DNA of 64,000 nucleotides from Desulfobulbaceae bacterium (GTDB taxonomy: Bacteria; Desulfobacterota; Desulfobulbia; Desulfobulbales; Desulfobulbaceae). This document shows, piece after piece, positions 44,153 through 52,829 of the stretch. A program made the translations under genes and the position numbers. The notes under the pieces were generated by a model, which worked only from the letters and a program-made list of their open reading frames with translations, had not been told where the DNA came from and did no database searches. The stretch is taken from positions 58,172-122,171 of the forward strand of contig DNUE01000017.1 in NCBI GenBank assembly GCA_003508005.1, written 5' to 3'. Positions within the stretch are counted from its first letter, which is position 1. Each line of letters starts with the position of its first letter.

Positions 44153-45232
44153 ATGACCGGAAAGCCTTCCTATGAAGATCTGGAGCACAAAATCAGAGTG
44201 CTCGAGCAGGAATTGCTCGAATGCAGGCAGGCGGGTCTGGTATTGCTTGAAGACTTTACGAAATTTCGCGGCCTCGTCGAGGGGTTGAACGAAGTCCTGT
44301 ATCGCATGTCACTGCCTGATGGAATCTACGAGTACATCAGCCCGGCGGCGAAAGATGTTCTTGGCTACGGCGCTGAGGAAATCCTGGCAAGACCGTTCCT
44401 GGTCAAACAAGCAATTCACCCTGATTTCCATGATTTTTTCAGGAAAACGATGGAGAGCATCCTCAAAGGGGATGTCCCTCCCTCCTTGGAATACAAGATT
44501 ATCGATTCCGCGGGGAAAGAGAGGTGGATACTCCAGTCGAACAGGGGGATCTTCGACGATCAGGGCAATATTATTGCGATAGAGGGACTTTGCCGGGACA
44601 TCACCAGGTCCAGGAAGGTCGAGGATGACCTGCGGGACAGCCGGCAGAAATTCCAGGGCCTGGTCGAAACCCTGTATGACTGGGTCTGGGAGGTGGATTC
44701 CCAAGGGCGCTATACCTACGTCAGTCCACAGGTCATAAACATCCTCGGCTATGAACCGCAGGAAATCCTCGGCAAAACAGTCTATGATCTGATGCCCCCG
44801 GGCGAGTCAAAGCTCGTTGCTGAAAAAATGGCCGCCTTGATCAGGGAGGGAAAACCGATTATTGCCCTGGAAAATATCAATCTGCATAAAGACGGACGGC
44901 TGGTTGTCCTGGAAACGAACGGCCGCCCCTATTTTGACGCTGATGGAAATCTTCAGGGATATCGCGGCACCGATCGGGACATCACCGACCGCAAGAGGGA
45001 GGAGGATGTACGGGAGAAGCTGATTGCAGAACTTCGGCAGGCCCTGGCGAAAGTCAGGACCTTGAGCGGCATGCTGCCGATATGCGCCGCCTGCAAAAAA
45101 ATTCGTGACGACCAGGGGTACTGGAATCAGATTGAATCCTATATTGAAACACACTCAGATGCCGAATTCAGCCACGGGCTTTGCCCGGAGTGTGCCAAGA
45201 GATTGTATCCAGAATTTCTCCCGAAAAAGTAG
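44153..45232 (+). CDS. Two-PAS-domain protein with a C-terminal four-cysteine module
   Basis: This 359-aa protein starts at ATG 44153 behind GGGGAG (MTGKPSYEDLEHKIRVLEQE); a GTG at 44111 would add 14 residues. After a short coiled coil come PAS1 (about 45-160, with PAC) and PAS2 (about 170-290, with QGYRGTDRDITDRKR). A C-terminal segment follows (about 298-359): LSGMLPICAACKKIRDDQGY, and then SHGLCPECAKRLYPE. The four Cys at 311, 314, 344 and 347 form CxxC-X29-CxxC, and may bind zinc or an iron-sulfur centre. This tail is familiar from deltaproteobacterial PAS and response-regulator proteins, but I know no function for it. There is no kinase, GGDEF or HTH domain, so the protein needs a partner. 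It is soluble. Confidence 0.85.
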   Translation: MTGKPSYEDLEHKIRVLEQELLECRQAGLVLLEDFTKFRGLVEGLNEVLYRMSLPDGIYEYISPAAKDVLGYGAEEILARPFLVKQAIHPDFHDFFRKTMESILKGDVPPSLEYKIIDSAGKERWILQSNRGIFDDQGNIIAIEGLCRDITRSRKVEDDLRDSRQKFQGLVETLYDWVWEVDSQGRYTYVSPQVINILGYEPQEILGKTVYDLMPPGESKLVAEKMAALIREGKPIIALENINLHKDGRLVVLETNGRPYFDADGNLQGYRGTDRDITDRKREEDVREKLIAELRQALAKVRTLSGMLPICAACKKIRDDQGYWNQIESYIETHSDAEFSHGLCPECAKRLYPEFLPKK

Positions 45233-45359
45233 AGGGAACGCTCCTCAGGAAAGAGTGCTTCCGTGCTCGCGCCGTCTTGGCGCAGTCCCTGAATGGCCTT
45301 CCATCGCTCAATCCGCCGCAGGCTCCCCACGCGTTGCTCGAACCCGGCAAGAGCCTCTG

Positions 45360-46751
45360 CTATGCCGCCTTCTTGCGCTGCAGGTTGTATTTCTTCATCT
45401 TGTACTGCAGGAGGCTCTTGGTGATCCCCAGTTGCTCGGCCGCCCTGGCCTGGACGTAATTGGCCTCTTCCAGGGCCTGGCGGACGAGTTTCTCCTCGAT
45501 GCCGTTGAGAACATCGGCCAGGGGCAGATTGTTGGGGATGAACTGGTTGAGATCAAGGGTGGAACTCCATTCGTGCCCATCGGAGAGATCGGCGGAATCG
45601 GGCTGGACATCCTCCGGCTCGATGCGGCCGTTGTTGCAGAGGATGGCGGCCCGCTCGATGGTATTTTCCAATTCACGGACATTTCCCTCCCAGGGCAGGC
45701 TGACCAGCAGCCGCAATGCTTCCGGCGAGATTTCCAGACTTTTCCCGAGCTGATTCCTGTTCTTTTCAAGGAAAAAGGTAACCAAAAGGGGGATGTCATC
45801 GACCCGCTCACGCAGGGGGGGCAGATGGATATGGATCACGTTGAGTCGGTAGTAGAGGTCTTCCCGGAAGGTGCCCTTCTCGACTTCATCGCGCAGGTCC
45901 TTGTTGGTGGCGGCCAGGATGCGGACATCCACCTGGATGGGCTGGTTGCCGCCGACGCGTTCAAAGCTCCGTTCCTGGAGCACCCGCAGCAGCTTGGCCT
46001 GCAAGGAATGGGGCATTTCGCCGATCTCGTCGAGAAAGAGGGTGCCGTTGTTGGCCAACTCGAACCGTCCCTTGCGCATGGCAATGGCATCGGTGAATGC
46101 CCCCTTTTCATGGCCGAACAGTTCGCTTTCCAGGAGGGCGGCGGACAGAGCAGCGCAGTTGACGGAGATGAAGGGGGCGTCCTTGCGGGGACTCAGATTG
46201 TGAATGGCGCGGGCAACGAGCTCCTTGCCGGTGCCTGACTCGCCGGTGATCAGTACCGAGGAGGGGGTGGGCGCGACTTTTTCGATGAGCTGGTAGACCG
46301 ACCGCATCCGGTCGTTCTTGCCGATCATCCCGCTGAAGCCTGAACGGGGATTGACCTCATCGCGCAGCCGCTTGATTTCCCGGACGAGGCCATAGTGCTC
46401 AATCGCCTTTTCCGCGGTGGCCAGCAGGGCCTCGTTGGAAAAAGGCTTGGCAAGATAGGTGAAGGCGCCCAGGCGCATGGCCTCCACGGCTTTTTCCACC
46501 TGGGCGTAGGCGGTGATGAGAATCACCGGCAATTGACGGTCCAGCTTCTTGATATTGGTCAGAAACTCGATGCCGTCCATTCCCGGCATCTTCATGTCGG
46601 AAATCACCAGGTCCAGGTCAGTGCTCTGGACAATGGGCAGGCCTTCGCCGCCACTGTTGGCGGTGAATACCTCGTACCCTTCTTCCTTCAGGATCTCCGC
46701 CAGCACTACCCGGTAGTTGGGCTCATCGTCGACAACTAAGATTGAATGCAT
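45360..46751 (-). CDS. Sigma-54-dependent response regulator (NtrC family)
   Basis: This 463-aa protein has a receiver domain with phospho-acceptor Asp52 in [13 protein letters not shown]. An AAA+ domain (about 140-380) has Walker A GESGTGKE, the sigma-54 contact loop GAFTDA (residues 217-222, not the consensus GAFTGA), and Walker [11 protein letters not shown] Fis-type helix-turn-helix (about 420-460) reads [20 protein letters not shown]. The ATG follows AGGGAGC. Phosphorylation should trigger ring assembly and open-complex formation at -24/-12 promoters. No histidine kinase is adjacent; possible partners in the window are the ZraS-like kinase (17851) and the hybrid kinase (54111). It converges with the PAS gene. 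Confidence 0.95.
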   Translation of the reverse strand: MHSILVVDDEPNYRVVLAEILKEEGYEVFTANSGGEGLPIVQSTDLDLVISDMKMPGMDGIEFLTNIKKLDRQLPVILITAYAQVEKAVEAMRLGAFTYLAKPFSNEALLATAEKAIEHYGLVREIKRLRDEVNPRSGFSGMIGKNDRMRSVYQLIEKVAPTPSSVLITGESGTGKELVARAIHNLSPRKDAPFISVNCAALSAALLESELFGHEKGAFTDAIAMRKGRFELANNGTLFLDEIGEMPHSLQAKLLRVLQERSFERVGGNQPIQVDVRILAATNKDLRDEVEKGTFREDLYYRLNVIHIHLPPLRERVDDIPLLVTFFLEKNRNQLGKSLEISPEALRLLVSLPWEGNVRELENTIERAAILCNNGRIEPEDVQPDSADLSDGHEWSSTLDLNQFIPNNLPLADVLNGIEEKLVRQALEEANYVQARAAEQLGITKSLLQYKMKKYNLQRKKAA

Positions 46752-46823
46752 AGTGCTCCCTGTTGTTTTCGTGGTTCAGTTGCAGAAAGGGCGGCGAGAC
46801 GAATCGTCGGCACCATCAATCTG

Positions 46824-47711
46824 CTATCCTGCAGTGCCGCCGGTGCGTATTTTTTCTGCACCGAAGGCACGCAGGGCTATGCGCTCCGCCAGGGCGGCAA
46901 GAATGGTGTCCGGGGGACAGAATCCGCTGCTGCCTCCCGCCATGACAGACATATTCTTGTTCTTCCCATGATAATCGCTGCCGCCGGTTACAACAAGGTT
47001 ATATTTTCTGGCAAGGGTGCGCAATCGTCTCTGGAGCTCTGCAGGGTGGGACGGATATTGGACTTCCAGGCCGTCCAGGCCACGTTCCACCAGTTCCGGG
47101 ATGAGCAGGGGCAGGAACTTGAGATCCGGATCCAACTGGCCTGGATGGGCAAGGACAGCGAGTCCGCCTGCCCGGTGGATCATGTCGATGCTTTCCGCGG
47201 CGCTGTAGGTAAAGCGGCTGAACCAGGCAGGAGCGCCCCGGCGGAGAAACTGGTGAAAGGCCTGGCCCAGGGACTCAACGATCCCCTTGTTGAGCAGCAG
47301 CCTGGCAATATGCGGCCGCCCGGTCTGGCCGCAGCAGGAAATGGTCCGCAGCTCTTCCACATGCACGTCCAGGCCCATCTGCCGCATTTTGGCGATTATT
47401 TTTTCATTGCGTTCCTGCCTGCTTCGCTGCAGCGGTGCAAGCCATTGCCGCAGCTCGTTGCTGGTATGGTCAATGCCGTAGCCCAGGATATGGAGGCAGA
47501 GTTTGCGATGGGTGGAGCTTACCTCCAGGCCGGGAATAACCGCAAGGCCAAAATTGCAGCCGTGCGCCAGGATTTCCGCAATGCCCTCCACGGTGTCGTG
47601 GTCGGTGAGGGCGATGCCGGCGAGTTTGTTTCCAGCGGCGATTTCCACCAGTTCCAGAGGGGTGGCGGAACCGTCGGAGTAGAGGGAATGCAGATGAAGA
47701 TCAACGCACAT
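46824..47711 (-). CDS. PHP-domain phosphoesterase (RNase AM / YciV-TrpH type)
   Basis: This 295-aa protein begins MCVDLHLHSLYSDGSATPLE, with the first PHP metal motif DLHLHS..SDG. Other metal sites are ALTDHDTVEG, VIPGLEVS, and later GLAVLAHPGQ and VVTGGSDYHGKNK. The layout is that of 3',5'-nucleoside bisphosphate phosphatase and RNase AM (YciV), which trims 5' ends of rRNAs and also acts on pAp-type substrates. No ribosome site is obvious at the ATG; a 9-bp tandem repeat lies directly upstream. Confidence 0.92.
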   Translation of the reverse strand: MCVDLHLHSLYSDGSATPLELVEIAAGNKLAGIALTDHDTVEGIAEILAHGCNFGLAVIPGLEVSSTHRKLCLHILGYGIDHTSNELRQWLAPLQRSRQERNEKIIAKMRQMGLDVHVEELRTISCCGQTGRPHIARLLLNKGIVESLGQAFHQFLRRGAPAWFSRFTYSAAESIDMIHRAGGLAVLAHPGQLDPDLKFLPLLIPELVERGLDGLEVQYPSHPAELQRRLRTLARKYNLVVTGGSDYHGKNKNMSVMAGGSSGFCPPDTILAALAERIALRAFGAEKIRTGGTAG

Positions 47712-47756
47712 TTCAGTTCATCAAGTTTGTCAGGTCTGTCGAGTGTGTCAAGTTCA
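47712..47756. repeat. Degenerate 9-bp tandem repeat upstream of the PHP gene
   Basis: Five units on the + strand run TTCAGTTCA, TCAAGTTTG, TCAGGTCTG, TCGAGTGTG, TCAAGTTCA, with consensus TCAAGTNTG; a sixth, weaker unit follows. The reverse complement resembles the units at 51154-51189, and both sets lie immediately upstream of a gene start. Confidence 0.65.
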
Positions 47757-47765
47757 ACAAGTGGT

Positions 47766-47793
47766 GTTGGGGTTCGCTGCGCTCAACCCCAAC
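47766..47793. repeat. Intergenic inverted repeat with a GGGGTTCGCT core
   Basis: GTTGGGGTT and AACCCCAAC form 9-bp perfect arms around a 10-nt loop. The segment GGGGTTCGCTGCGCTC (47769-47784) recurs with one change at 52753-52768, suggesting a dispersed REP-like element. Confidence 0.6.
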
Positions 47794-47977
47794 CTACGGG
47801 ATAGCTGCGAAAGACGCCTTAGTGCCTTCCCCTTCGGCACCTTTCCATCAGCCAACTCTACCTGCGAGTCAGCCCGCGTGCAACGACTTTAGATACAGAT
47901 AAGAATGAGACTCCTTGTTAATTGTCTGTTCTGTCTTACGGTATATGCACATCACAATAGAACGAGGAGTTGACGGC

Positions 47978-48784
47978 ATGGACAATATGCGCCTGGAAGA
48001 ACATCGCATCGAGCAGGAACCCTATTATCTCCCCCAGGGCCAGGAGGTAGCTCTGGCCGAGGCTGCCTACAACTCGGGCCTGCCGCTCCTGCTTAAAGGT
48101 CCTACCGGCTGCGGCAAGACCAGGTTCATGCAGTACCTGGCCTGGAAGCTAGGGCGGCCGCTGATCACCGTCTCCTGTCATGATGACCTGTCCACCTCGG
48201 ACCTGGTCGGCCGCTACCTGATCAAGGGGGGGGAGGCGGTCTGGACCGACGGCCCGCTGACCCTTGCGGTCCGGGCCGGGGCTGTCTGCTACCTTGACGA
48301 GATTGTCGAGGCCCGTAAGGATACCACGGTGGTCATCCACCCCCTGGCCGATGACCGGAGGGAACTGCCCATTGAAAAGAGGGGCGAGCTGCTGTTGGCT
48401 CCGCCGCAGTTCATGCTCGCCGTGTCCTATAATCCTGGCTACCAGAGCGTGCTCAAGGATCTGAAACCTTCAACCAGGCAACGTTTTGTGGCCCTCTCTT
48501 TTGCCTATCCCGACCCCGAGCGGGAGGCGGAGATCGTGGCCCGGGAAGGGGGGGTAACCGGCGACCTTGCCCGCTCCTTGGTCAAGCTGGGGACGATGAC
48601 CCGGGGTCTCAAGGATTCCGGGCTGCCGGAAGGGGCCAGTACCCGGCTGCTGATCCAGGCGGGCAAGCTGATGGGCCGGGGCATCGATGTCCGGCCGGCC
48701 TGTCATCATGCGATAGCCGAGCCCCTGACCGACGATCCCGAACTGCTGCAGGCCATTGACGAGATGGTCAGTTCCGTCTTTTGA
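47978..48784 (+). CDS. MoxR/CbbQ/NirQ-type AAA+ ATPase
   Basis: The 268-aa protein starts at ATG 47978 ([20 protein letters not shown]) behind GAGGAG; a frame open to 47915 is not used. Walker A is GPTGCGKT, Walker B reads [10 protein letters not shown], and sensor 1 is [10 protein letters not shown]. The C-terminal part ([17 protein letters not shown]) matches the CbbQ/NorQ branch of MoxR ATPases. These form hexameric rings that, with a VWA partner (CbbO/NorD), remodel enzymes such as RuBisCO or nitric-oxide reductase. The partner gene follows directly, but no RuBisCO, nitric-oxide reductase or nitrite reductase gene is in the window, so the client is unknown. Confidence 0.93.
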   Translation: MDNMRLEEHRIEQEPYYLPQGQEVALAEAAYNSGLPLLLKGPTGCGKTRFMQYLAWKLGRPLITVSCHDDLSTSDLVGRYLIKGGEAVWTDGPLTLAVRAGAVCYLDEIVEARKDTTVVIHPLADDRRELPIEKRGELLLAPPQFMLAVSYNPGYQSVLKDLKPSTRQRFVALSFAYPDPEREAEIVAREGGVTGDLARSLVKLGTMTRGLKDSGLPEGASTRLLIQAGKLMGRGIDVRPACHHAIAEPLTDDPELLQAIDEMVSSVF

Positions 48785-48789
48785 GACCG

Positions 48790-51090
48790 ATGGATGCCGA
48801 TCTTCTGAAGGAAACCTTTTTATCTCTGGTCGCCCCCGACCTGCCCAACGACTGGGACGTGGAAGAGGCGGTGGAGAACATGGCCGGCCTTGATGAGCAC
48901 CGTTGCCACTCCATCATGAACCAGGTGCCGGTGATCTGGCCGGTCAGCCATTCCCTGTGCTTCGATTACCTGAAGGCGGCGGCCGGAGCCCTTGCCTGCA
49001 TCGAACCGGCCGCACTGCCGATCTGGGTCAATCGGACCCTGGACCAGTACGAAAAAAACGGTCTTCGCTCCGCCCGGCGCTTCATGGCCGATGTGGAAAA
49101 GAACTTTCTCTGCCCGCTGCGGGGAGAATCAGGCCTTCGCTTTGCCGAGGCTGCGGGCAGGCTGCTGCCGTACCTGCGCGGCCTGAGCGGCAGAAAGCTC
49201 GAGCTGGCCGCCGCTCCAGCCGTATACACGGACACCGTCACCATCTTTGTGCCGCCGGAAATCACTCTGTTTCAGGAAGAAGCGGACAACTTTTTTCTGT
49301 ACAAGCTGATCATCACGTATCAGTGGGCCTTCATCGTCCAGTCGACCCTGACGGTGTCGCCGTCCCCGGAAAATGGAAAATGCGGAGAACGGGCTGGCGA
49401 TGAACTTTGGCTGCAGGGCTTCCTGCGTTCCTTTTCCTGTCCCGAACTGGCGCAGGATCTCTATCATCTCCTGGAAACCGCCCGCATCACGAGATATCTG
49501 GAAGAGGAGTTGCCGGGCCTGATGCGGCACAAACGTGAACTGGCAGCCCTTCTGGAGCCGGTCCCGAGGTCTGGAGCCGGGAAACCCTCGATATTGGCGG
49601 CCCTTCGGGACCTCCTGCTCCAAAGGGAAGAGGGAATAACCTCATCGCCCGACCTCATGCAGTCCTGCCGATCGATCGTGAGCGGCTGCCGGTCGGCCCG
49701 CTCAGCCCATGATTCCATCCGGGCGACCATGGCTTTGTACCCCCTGGTGCAGGACGTTGAACCGGAATATATCCCTCTTGAGCCTCTCCTTTATCAGGGC
49801 GGCCTGCGCCTGGACGCGGTCCGGGTGGCGCGGCAGGCACTGCTGGCCGAACTGGAGGAACGTTTTGTTGACGTCCTGGCCACGCGCCTTCTGAACTTGC
49901 CCGGCCAAAGTGGCCGCCCGGCAGAGCCAATGTTCCGCCGCGAGGAGCAGGACGCTTCCTCCCCCCCGGAATCCGGAATCGCCCTGATTGTTGCGGGCGG
50001 CAGGGACCAGGCAACAGAGACAGCGGCACGGACCCTGCTGCTCACGGTTAACAATAAGGAGATCGAAGTCGGAGAGGAACTAAACAACCTGGCCTCCGAC
50101 ATCATCAGCGAGCTGGGCTATCTGCCGGCGCAGTATGTAACCAGCGCGGCAGGCCGGGCAGGCCGGGGATATGCCCCTTTGCGGGGAACCGATGAGGCCG
50201 GTGGGATGGAGGAACTGACCGCGCCGGTCACCTATGACGAGTGGGACTATCGCCGGGCTGATTTCCGCAAGAACTGGGTCAGCCTCCAGGAAAAGGACCT
50301 GCCGCTGCTCCATTCCTCCTTTGTCCAGGAGACACTGTCCAGGTATCACGGCCAGATCGTGCGGCTGCACCGCCAGTTTGAGATGCTGCGCCAGGCTGAA
50401 CGGTTTGTCCGGCGCCAGAAGGAAGGGGAGGATATCGATCTGGATGCAGTGGTCGAATCCCTTGCCGACTCCCGGGCAGGGTTGGCCGGGAGCGACCGGC
50501 TTTTTGTCCGCCTGCAGCGCGACCGGCGCGACATTGCGGTGCTGTTTTTGATCGATATGTCGAATTCCACCCAGGGTTGGGTCGGCCTGACGATCAAGGA
50601 GTCGCTGGTCCTGCTCTGCGAGGCCTTGGCCGTGGTGGGTGACCGCTATGGTATTTACGGGTTTTCCGGGATGCGGCGGCTGCGCAGCGAATTTTTCCAT
50701 ATCAAGGGCCTGGGCGAACCGTATGACGATGCAGTGCGCCAGCGCATCGGCAGCATCGCCCCCCGGGAATACACCCGAATGGGACCGGCGCTTCGGCATG
50801 CGACCGCACTGCTGCGCCGGGTCGAGGCAAGAACGAGGCTGCTGATCACCCTATCAGACGGCAAGCCCGAAGATTATGACGACTACAAGGGAGAATATGC
50901 CATCGAGGATACGCGGCACGCCCTGCTGGAGGCTAGGGCCGCCTCCATCCATCCCTTCTGCATCACCATTGACCGGCAGGCGCATGATTACATGGATCAT
51001 ATGTACGGAGCGAAAAATTATATCATGATCGATGATGTCCGCAAGCTGCCAAGAAGGATGCCGGAGCTGTACCGGGCGCTGACCAGATAA
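48790..51090 (+). CDS. CbbO/NorD-like protein with a C-terminal von Willebrand factor A domain
   Basis: The protein has about 766 aa from ATG 48790; the ribosome site is weak and a TTG at 48781 overlaps the upstream stop. The N-terminal two-thirds is helical and family-specific, with charged segments. The VWA domain (about 570-766) has the metal site DMSNSTQG in AVLFLIDMSNSTQGW and TLSDGKPEDYDDY, and ends in DHMYGAKNYIMIDDVRKLPR, as in the CbbO/NorD family. It works with the AAA+ partner encoded just upstream, which is thought to thread or remodel the client while the VWA domain gives specificity. Confidence 0.92.
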   Translation: MDADLLKETFLSLVAPDLPNDWDVEEAVENMAGLDEHRCHSIMNQVPVIWPVSHSLCFDYLKAAAGALACIEPAALPIWVNRTLDQYEKNGLRSARRFMADVEKNFLCPLRGESGLRFAEAAGRLLPYLRGLSGRKLELAAAPAVYTDTVTIFVPPEITLFQEEADNFFLYKLIITYQWAFIVQSTLTVSPSPENGKCGERAGDELWLQGFLRSFSCPELAQDLYHLLETARITRYLEEELPGLMRHKRELAALLEPVPRSGAGKPSILAALRDLLLQREEGITSSPDLMQSCRSIVSGCRSARSAHDSIRATMALYPLVQDVEPEYIPLEPLLYQGGLRLDAVRVARQALLAELEERFVDVLATRLLNLPGQSGRPAEPMFRREEQDASSPPESGIALIVAGGRDQATETAARTLLLTVNNKEIEVGEELNNLASDIISELGYLPAQYVTSAAGRAGRGYAPLRGTDEAGGMEELTAPVTYDEWDYRRADFRKNWVSLQEKDLPLLHSSFVQETLSRYHGQIVRLHRQFEMLRQAERFVRRQKEGEDIDLDAVVESLADSRAGLAGSDRLFVRLQRDRRDIAVLFLIDMSNSTQGWVGLTIKESLVLLCEALAVVGDRYGIYGFSGMRRLRSEFFHIKGLGEPYDDAVRQRIGSIAPREYTRMGPALRHATALLRRVEARTRLLITLSDGKPEDYDDYKGEYAIEDTRHALLEARAASIHPFCITIDRQAHDYMDHMYGAKNYIMIDDVRKLPRRMPELYRALTR

Positions 51091-51153
51091 TCAGAAGACT
51101 GACGACAGATAACGGACGGCAGTTTCCGCACAAGCCTCTTGTGGAACACCTGC

Positions 51154-51189
51154 TCGATCCGACGCACTCGATAAACTCGATGAACGGGA
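51154..51189. repeat. Degenerate 9-bp tandem repeat upstream of the thioredoxin gene
   Basis: Four units run TCGATCCGA, CGCACTCGA, TAAACTCGA, TGAACGGGA, matching the reverse complement of the repeat at 47712-47756 in motif and in orientation toward the following gene. Confidence 0.6.
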
Positions 51190-51201
51190 AAGGTGATCAT
51201 C

Positions 51202-51642
51202 ATGAACGCAACGCTGATTCAATGCCCCGGCTGCGGGGTCAGGAACCGCATCCCCCCTGATAAGCTGCATCTGCGGCCGAAATGCGGCCGCTGCGGACGG
51301 AGTCTTGCCGGCGAAGGCACCGGGACGGTCATGGAGCTGAATGACCAGGGGTTCGACCGGGTGGTCAGCGAATCAGCCCTCCTGGTTTTGGTCGATTTCT
51401 ATTCTCCCGCCTGCGGGCCCTGCCGCATGCTGGCGCCGGTCATCGACACCATCGCCCGCAATTTTTCCGGTCGCCTCCTGGTGGCAAAGCTGGACACCAG
51501 CCGGCACCAGATGGCGGCCTCGCGTTTTCAGATCCGCGGTGTCCCCACCCTCCTGCTGTTTAAAAACGGCCGTGTGGTGGATCAGATCGTCGGTGCAGCG
51601 TCGCAAGACGAGATAGAACAGCATATCCGGGCCCTGCTCTGA
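51202..51642 (+). CDS. trxC: Thioredoxin of the TrxC (thioredoxin 2) type with an N-terminal zinc finger
   Basis: This 146-aa protein starts at ATG 51202 behind AAAGGTGAT; a GTG at 51193 is possible but too close to that site. The N-terminal CPGC (residues 8-11) and CGRC (28-31) would bind zinc as in E. coli TrxC. The thioredoxin domain (about 43-146) has the active-site CGPC at 71-74, preceded by SPA rather than the usual APW, and the cis-Pro motif GVPTLLLF. It would reduce protein disulfides in the cytoplasm. It follows the CbbQ/O pair by 111 bp, a spacer that contains the repeat noted separately. Confidence 0.93.
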   Translation: MNATLIQCPGCGVRNRIPPDKLHLRPKCGRCGRSLAGEGTGTVMELNDQGFDRVVSESALLVLVDFYSPACGPCRMLAPVIDTIARNFSGRLLVAKLDTSRHQMAASRFQIRGVPTLLLFKNGRVVDQIVGAASQDEIEQHIRALL

Positions 51643-51836
51643 GGCAATCCGGTCTGAATCTGGCTGGGGGAGCGTGCAGGGGCTGGGAATATTGCTTTAT
51701 TCAGCGAAACTGCTGATTTTCTACGGAAAAGATGGTATGTAGTGCTGGTCAGCACTCTGACGGGCGGCGTTGTCCGGACTGGCCGACAGTCCCGGAAATT
51801 ACCCTGCACAGCCAACTTTCCAACAGGAACTCCTTC

Positions 51837-52640
51837 ATGCCGGAACACAGCTATTTGATGGAAAATGACGAGGAAGCCTATCGTCTTGATAGCAAGATCG
51901 ATGCCGAGCGGATTAGGCAGCAGGCGGCCTGGGCCGGGCTCAGGCCGGGGATGAGGGTTGCCGACCTTGGTTGCGGGCCGGGTACGATTACCGCCATCCT
52001 GCATGAGATGGTGCAGCCCGGCGGCTGCGTCGTCGGCGTGGACGGGTCAGCAGAGCGGCTCGATTATGCCCGCAGGAAGTATGGGGCTGGAGGTATCGAG
52101 TACCGAACCGCAAACCTGACCTGCCCCCTGGACGATCTGGGCCGGTTCGATTTCATCTGGGTCCGCTTTGTCCTCGAATATTCCCTCGCAGGCAGTTTCG
52201 ACATGGTGCGCAACTTTGCCCGGTCCCTGAAACCAGGGGGCATCCTCTGCCTGATCGATCTCGATCACAACCCCATCATCTTTTATGGTGCCTCGGACCG
52301 GCTGGACCTGACCTTGAGAAAGGTCATGCAGGAACTGGAGGAGAAGTATGATTTCGACCCCTATGTCGGCAGAAAGCTGTACTCCTTTCTCTACGATCTG
52401 GGTTTCAGCGATATCGATGTGCGGGTGGAGAACCACCGGGTCACCTTCGGCCGGGTTCAGGAAGCCGAGGTGTTCAACATGATGAAGAAGGTCGAGGTGG
52501 TGCCAAGGAAAATGAACTTTGTCTTTGCGGAATATCCCGGCGGTCATGACGAATTTTACCGGGAGGCTGAGGCATTTTTTTCCCATCCCCGCCGCTTCGC
52601 CTATACGCCGCTCATTCTCTGCCGCGGTGTCAAACCCTGA
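51837..52640 (+). CDS. Class I SAM-dependent methyltransferase
   Basis: This 267-aa protein starts at ATG 51837 (MPEHSYLMENDEEAYRLDSK) behind CAGGAAC; a frame open to 51732 is not used. The SAM-binding motif I is MRVADLGCGPGTITAIL, followed by GVDGSAERLDYAR (motif II acidic residue) and a motif III/IV region DFIWVRFVLEYSL. The C-terminal part forms a mostly helical cap, including FNMMKKVEVVPRKM. The substrate is unknown; similar proteins act on small molecules or quinone-type rings. It is separated from trxC by 194 bp without a visible terminator. Confidence 0.88.
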   Translation: MPEHSYLMENDEEAYRLDSKIDAERIRQQAAWAGLRPGMRVADLGCGPGTITAILHEMVQPGGCVVGVDGSAERLDYARRKYGAGGIEYRTANLTCPLDDLGRFDFIWVRFVLEYSLAGSFDMVRNFARSLKPGGILCLIDLDHNPIIFYGASDRLDLTLRKVMQELEEKYDFDPYVGRKLYSFLYDLGFSDIDVRVENHRVTFGRVQEAEVFNMMKKVEVVPRKMNFVFAEYPGGHDEFYREAEAFFSHPRRFAYTPLILCRGVKP

Positions 52641-52704
52641 ATTTTCCTCCACGTCATTCACCTTTGGGGCCGACAGCGCATTCCACGGAACGCAGGCAAC
52701 GCAT

Positions 52705-52740
52705 CGATTCCGATACCGATGCCGATTACGACTACGATGT
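52705..52740. repeat. Six-unit degenerate hexamer repeat (CGATNC)
   Basis: CGATTC, CGATAC, CGATGC, CGATTA, CGACTA and CGATGT run without gaps in the spacer downstream of the methyltransferase. A short reading frame across it encodes an Asp-rich string but has no ribosome site and is not treated as a gene. Confidence 0.7.
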
Positions 52741-52752
52741 TGTCAACTATCG

Positions 52753-52829
52753 GGGGTTCGCTCCGCTCGGCCATCCCGCGGTATTTCGTTATCATTCCCC
52801 CTGGATATTGGCGAGGAGGAGCGAACCCC
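52753..52829. repeat. Long-loop inverted repeat, GGGGTTCGCTCC arms
   Basis: GGGGTTCGCTCC (52753-52764) and GGAGCGAACCCC (52818-52829) are perfect 12-bp inverted arms about 53 bp apart, 24 bp beyond the fadL-type stop on the minus strand. The left arm and its neighbours match the 47769 element (15 of 16 bases). Confidence 0.65.

Noticed and set aside
45105..46238. Plus-strand open frame opposite the sigma-54 regulator
   Set aside because: It covers the end of the PAS gene and the antisense strand of the regulator and has no recognisable domain.
47766..47793. Terminator call for the GTTGGGGTT hairpin
   Set aside because: No T-run follows, and the recurring core points to a dispersed repeat.
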